Shown piece after piece: positions 21,151 to 21,761 of a stretch of 21,761 bases of DNA. Position numbers and translations under genes: made by a program. The notes beneath the pieces were generated by a model. The model was not told where the DNA came from. It was given only the letters and a program-made list of their open reading frames with translations, and searched no databases. The stretch is from YA12-FULL-51-18 sp041665305 (GTDB lineage Bacteria > Elusimicrobiota > Elusimicrobia > Elusimicrobiales > UBA9959): positions 1 to 21,761 of the forward strand of contig JBAYJD010000047.1 in assembly GCA_041665305.1 (NCBI GenBank), read 5' to 3'. Positions within the stretch are counted from its first letter, which is position 1, and the number at the start of each line of letters is the position of its first letter.

Positions 21151-21645
21151 ATGTGGGATTTTTTAAAAAAATTAAGAAAGACCGAGGCTAAAGAGCCCGC
21201 GGCGGCCAATAATGAGGTACCCGTGCAGAAGCCGGAACCTGCGCGCCAAGCCTCCGCCGCCCCGGCCCAGCCCGTTCAGGCCGCGGCTACCGCGGCCGGC
21301 GGGGTCCCGCCGAAGGCCGAAAAACCGCACGCTGAAAAGACCGACGAGGAGCTGGCGGAGGAGCTTAACGGGATCTCGCCTGAGATCCTGTCGCAGGCCA
21401 AGAACCCCGAGATGCGCAAGCTGGTGATAAATATTTATCGTAAAATGCTGGTGGACGGCGTGAATGTGAACAACGACAAAGAGGTTAAAAAGTGGCTTAA
21501 AAAGCACCCTGAAGCCGCCGCCGGCGGAGATGTTCAGAAAGTGGAGACGGTGAAACGGGCGGAGCCCAAGGTGGGCAGGAACGATCCCTGTAACTGCGGC
21601 AGCGGAAAAAAATACAAGAAGTGCTGCGGCGCAAAGGGTTATTGA
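21151..21645 (+). CDS. small SEC-C zinc-motif protein
   Basis: The 164-residue protein ends in a SEC-C motif: VGRNDPCNCGSGKKYKKCC with C147, C149, C158 and C159, which in SecA and many small proteins binds zinc and can contact nucleic acid, ribosomes or SecB. The first 60 residues are Ala/Pro/Lys-rich and probably disordered. Residues about 62-120 form a helical region (DEELAEELNGISPEILSQAK and following). This architecture is a stand-alone SEC-C protein of unknown role; it lacks the SecA motor. AGGAGA (21138-21143) lies seven bases before the ATG. It follows ptb by 72 bases, including a weak GC-rich stem at 21079-21105, so linkage to the buk-ptb pair is possible but not shown. Confidence 0.85.
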   Translation: MWDFLKKLRKTEAKEPAAANNEVPVQKPEPARQASAAPAQPVQAAATAAGGVPPKAEKPHAEKTDEELAEELNGISPEILSQAKNPEMRKLVINIYRKMLVDGVNVNNDKEVKKWLKKHPEAAAGGDVQKVETVKRAEPKVGRNDPCNCGSGKKYKKCCGAKGY

Positions 21646-21681
21646 CCTACGCATAAGTAATAGAATTTCTGGAGGCTTGGA

Positions 21682-21758
21682 TTTGAGATGGATGCGAGAC
21701 GCGACGAACGAGCATACCGGCGGTCTGTGAGTTCGGAGCAACGAAGCAGCCGCTCAAA
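21682..21758. repeat. 77-base imperfect palindrome at the window end
   Basis: The sequence is symmetric about position 21720. TTTGAG (21682-21687) pairs with CTCAAA (21753-21758), CGAAC (21705-21709) with GTTCG (21731-21735), and CATACCG (21713-21719) with CGGTCTG (21721-21727, one G-T pair). GGATGC and GCAGCC pair near the ends with a one-base shift. The pattern, including GAACGAGC and GAGCAACGAAGC, looks like a dispersed palindromic repeat of the kind found between genes in many bacteria. It is also open as a short reading frame from 21688 to the end, but that frame has poor start context. Confidence 0.5.
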
Positions 21759-21761
21759 GGC

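Noticed and set aside
21688..21761. Start of a new gene running off the right edge
   Set aside because: The possible ribosome-binding site GGAGG lies 12 bases upstream of the ATG, which is too far. The peptide is Arg/Ser-rich without pattern, and the palindrome explains the sequence better.

Overview
This is a GC-rich bacterial chromosome segment. It carries protein genes, several strong DNA palindromes, and no rRNA, tRNA, CRISPR array or intact transposon that I can see. The mix of genes suggests a Gram-negative (diderm) bacterium: an outer-membrane-type barrel, a lipobox lipoprotein, a PorV/PorQ-family protein beside a long fibronectin-III protein with a FlgD-like/type IX secretion-type C-terminus, a nucleotide-translocase-like carrier, and a butyrate kinase/phosphotransbutyrylase pair. 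This combination is typical of Elusimicrobiota or a related uncultured lineage. The placement is an inference from family content, not from a marker gene.

Layout. Positions 1-2835 hold three envelope genes of unknown role: a secreted Ala/Pro/Lys-rich protein (137-679, +), a lipoprotein (774-1517, -) and a DUF481-like barrel (2044-2835, +). The first two converge on a run of three hairpins. The last two diverge from a 526-base gap that contains a large nested inverted repeat (1784-1859). Positions 2919-7975 form the most striking block, a compact same-strand set: a tandem GNAT-like protein, a LuxE-like acyl-protein synthetase, and an 884-residue fusion of a LuxC-like acyl-CoA/acyl-protein reductase to a PaaK-like adenylate-forming domain. 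No luciferase gene is present. The set looks like a self-contained carboxylic-acid activating and reducing machine. Positions 8124-8702 encode a small exported protein behind a long leader stem-loop.

Positions 9080-12895 (+) hold an M29 aminopeptidase, a strong terminator, an ATP/ADP-translocase-like membrane carrier and a secreted subtilisin-family protease. Positions 12925-17664 (-) hold the PorV/PorQ-like outer-membrane protein and, upstream in the same transcript direction, a 1220-residue protein with ten FnIII domains, a ZU5-like module and a C-terminal sorting-type domain. This looks like a secretion shuttle next to its cargo. Positions 17791-21645 (+) hold a secreted propeller-like protein, butyrate kinase, phosphate butyryltransferase and a small SEC-C zinc-motif protein. 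The window ends in a 77-base imperfect palindrome (21682-21758).

Working together: the Lux-like block and the buk/ptb pair both handle activated acyl groups (acyl-AMP, acyl-thioester, acyl-phosphate), although nothing in the sequence ties them to one pathway. The FnIII/PorV pair, the proteases and the barrel point to an active cell surface and secretion.
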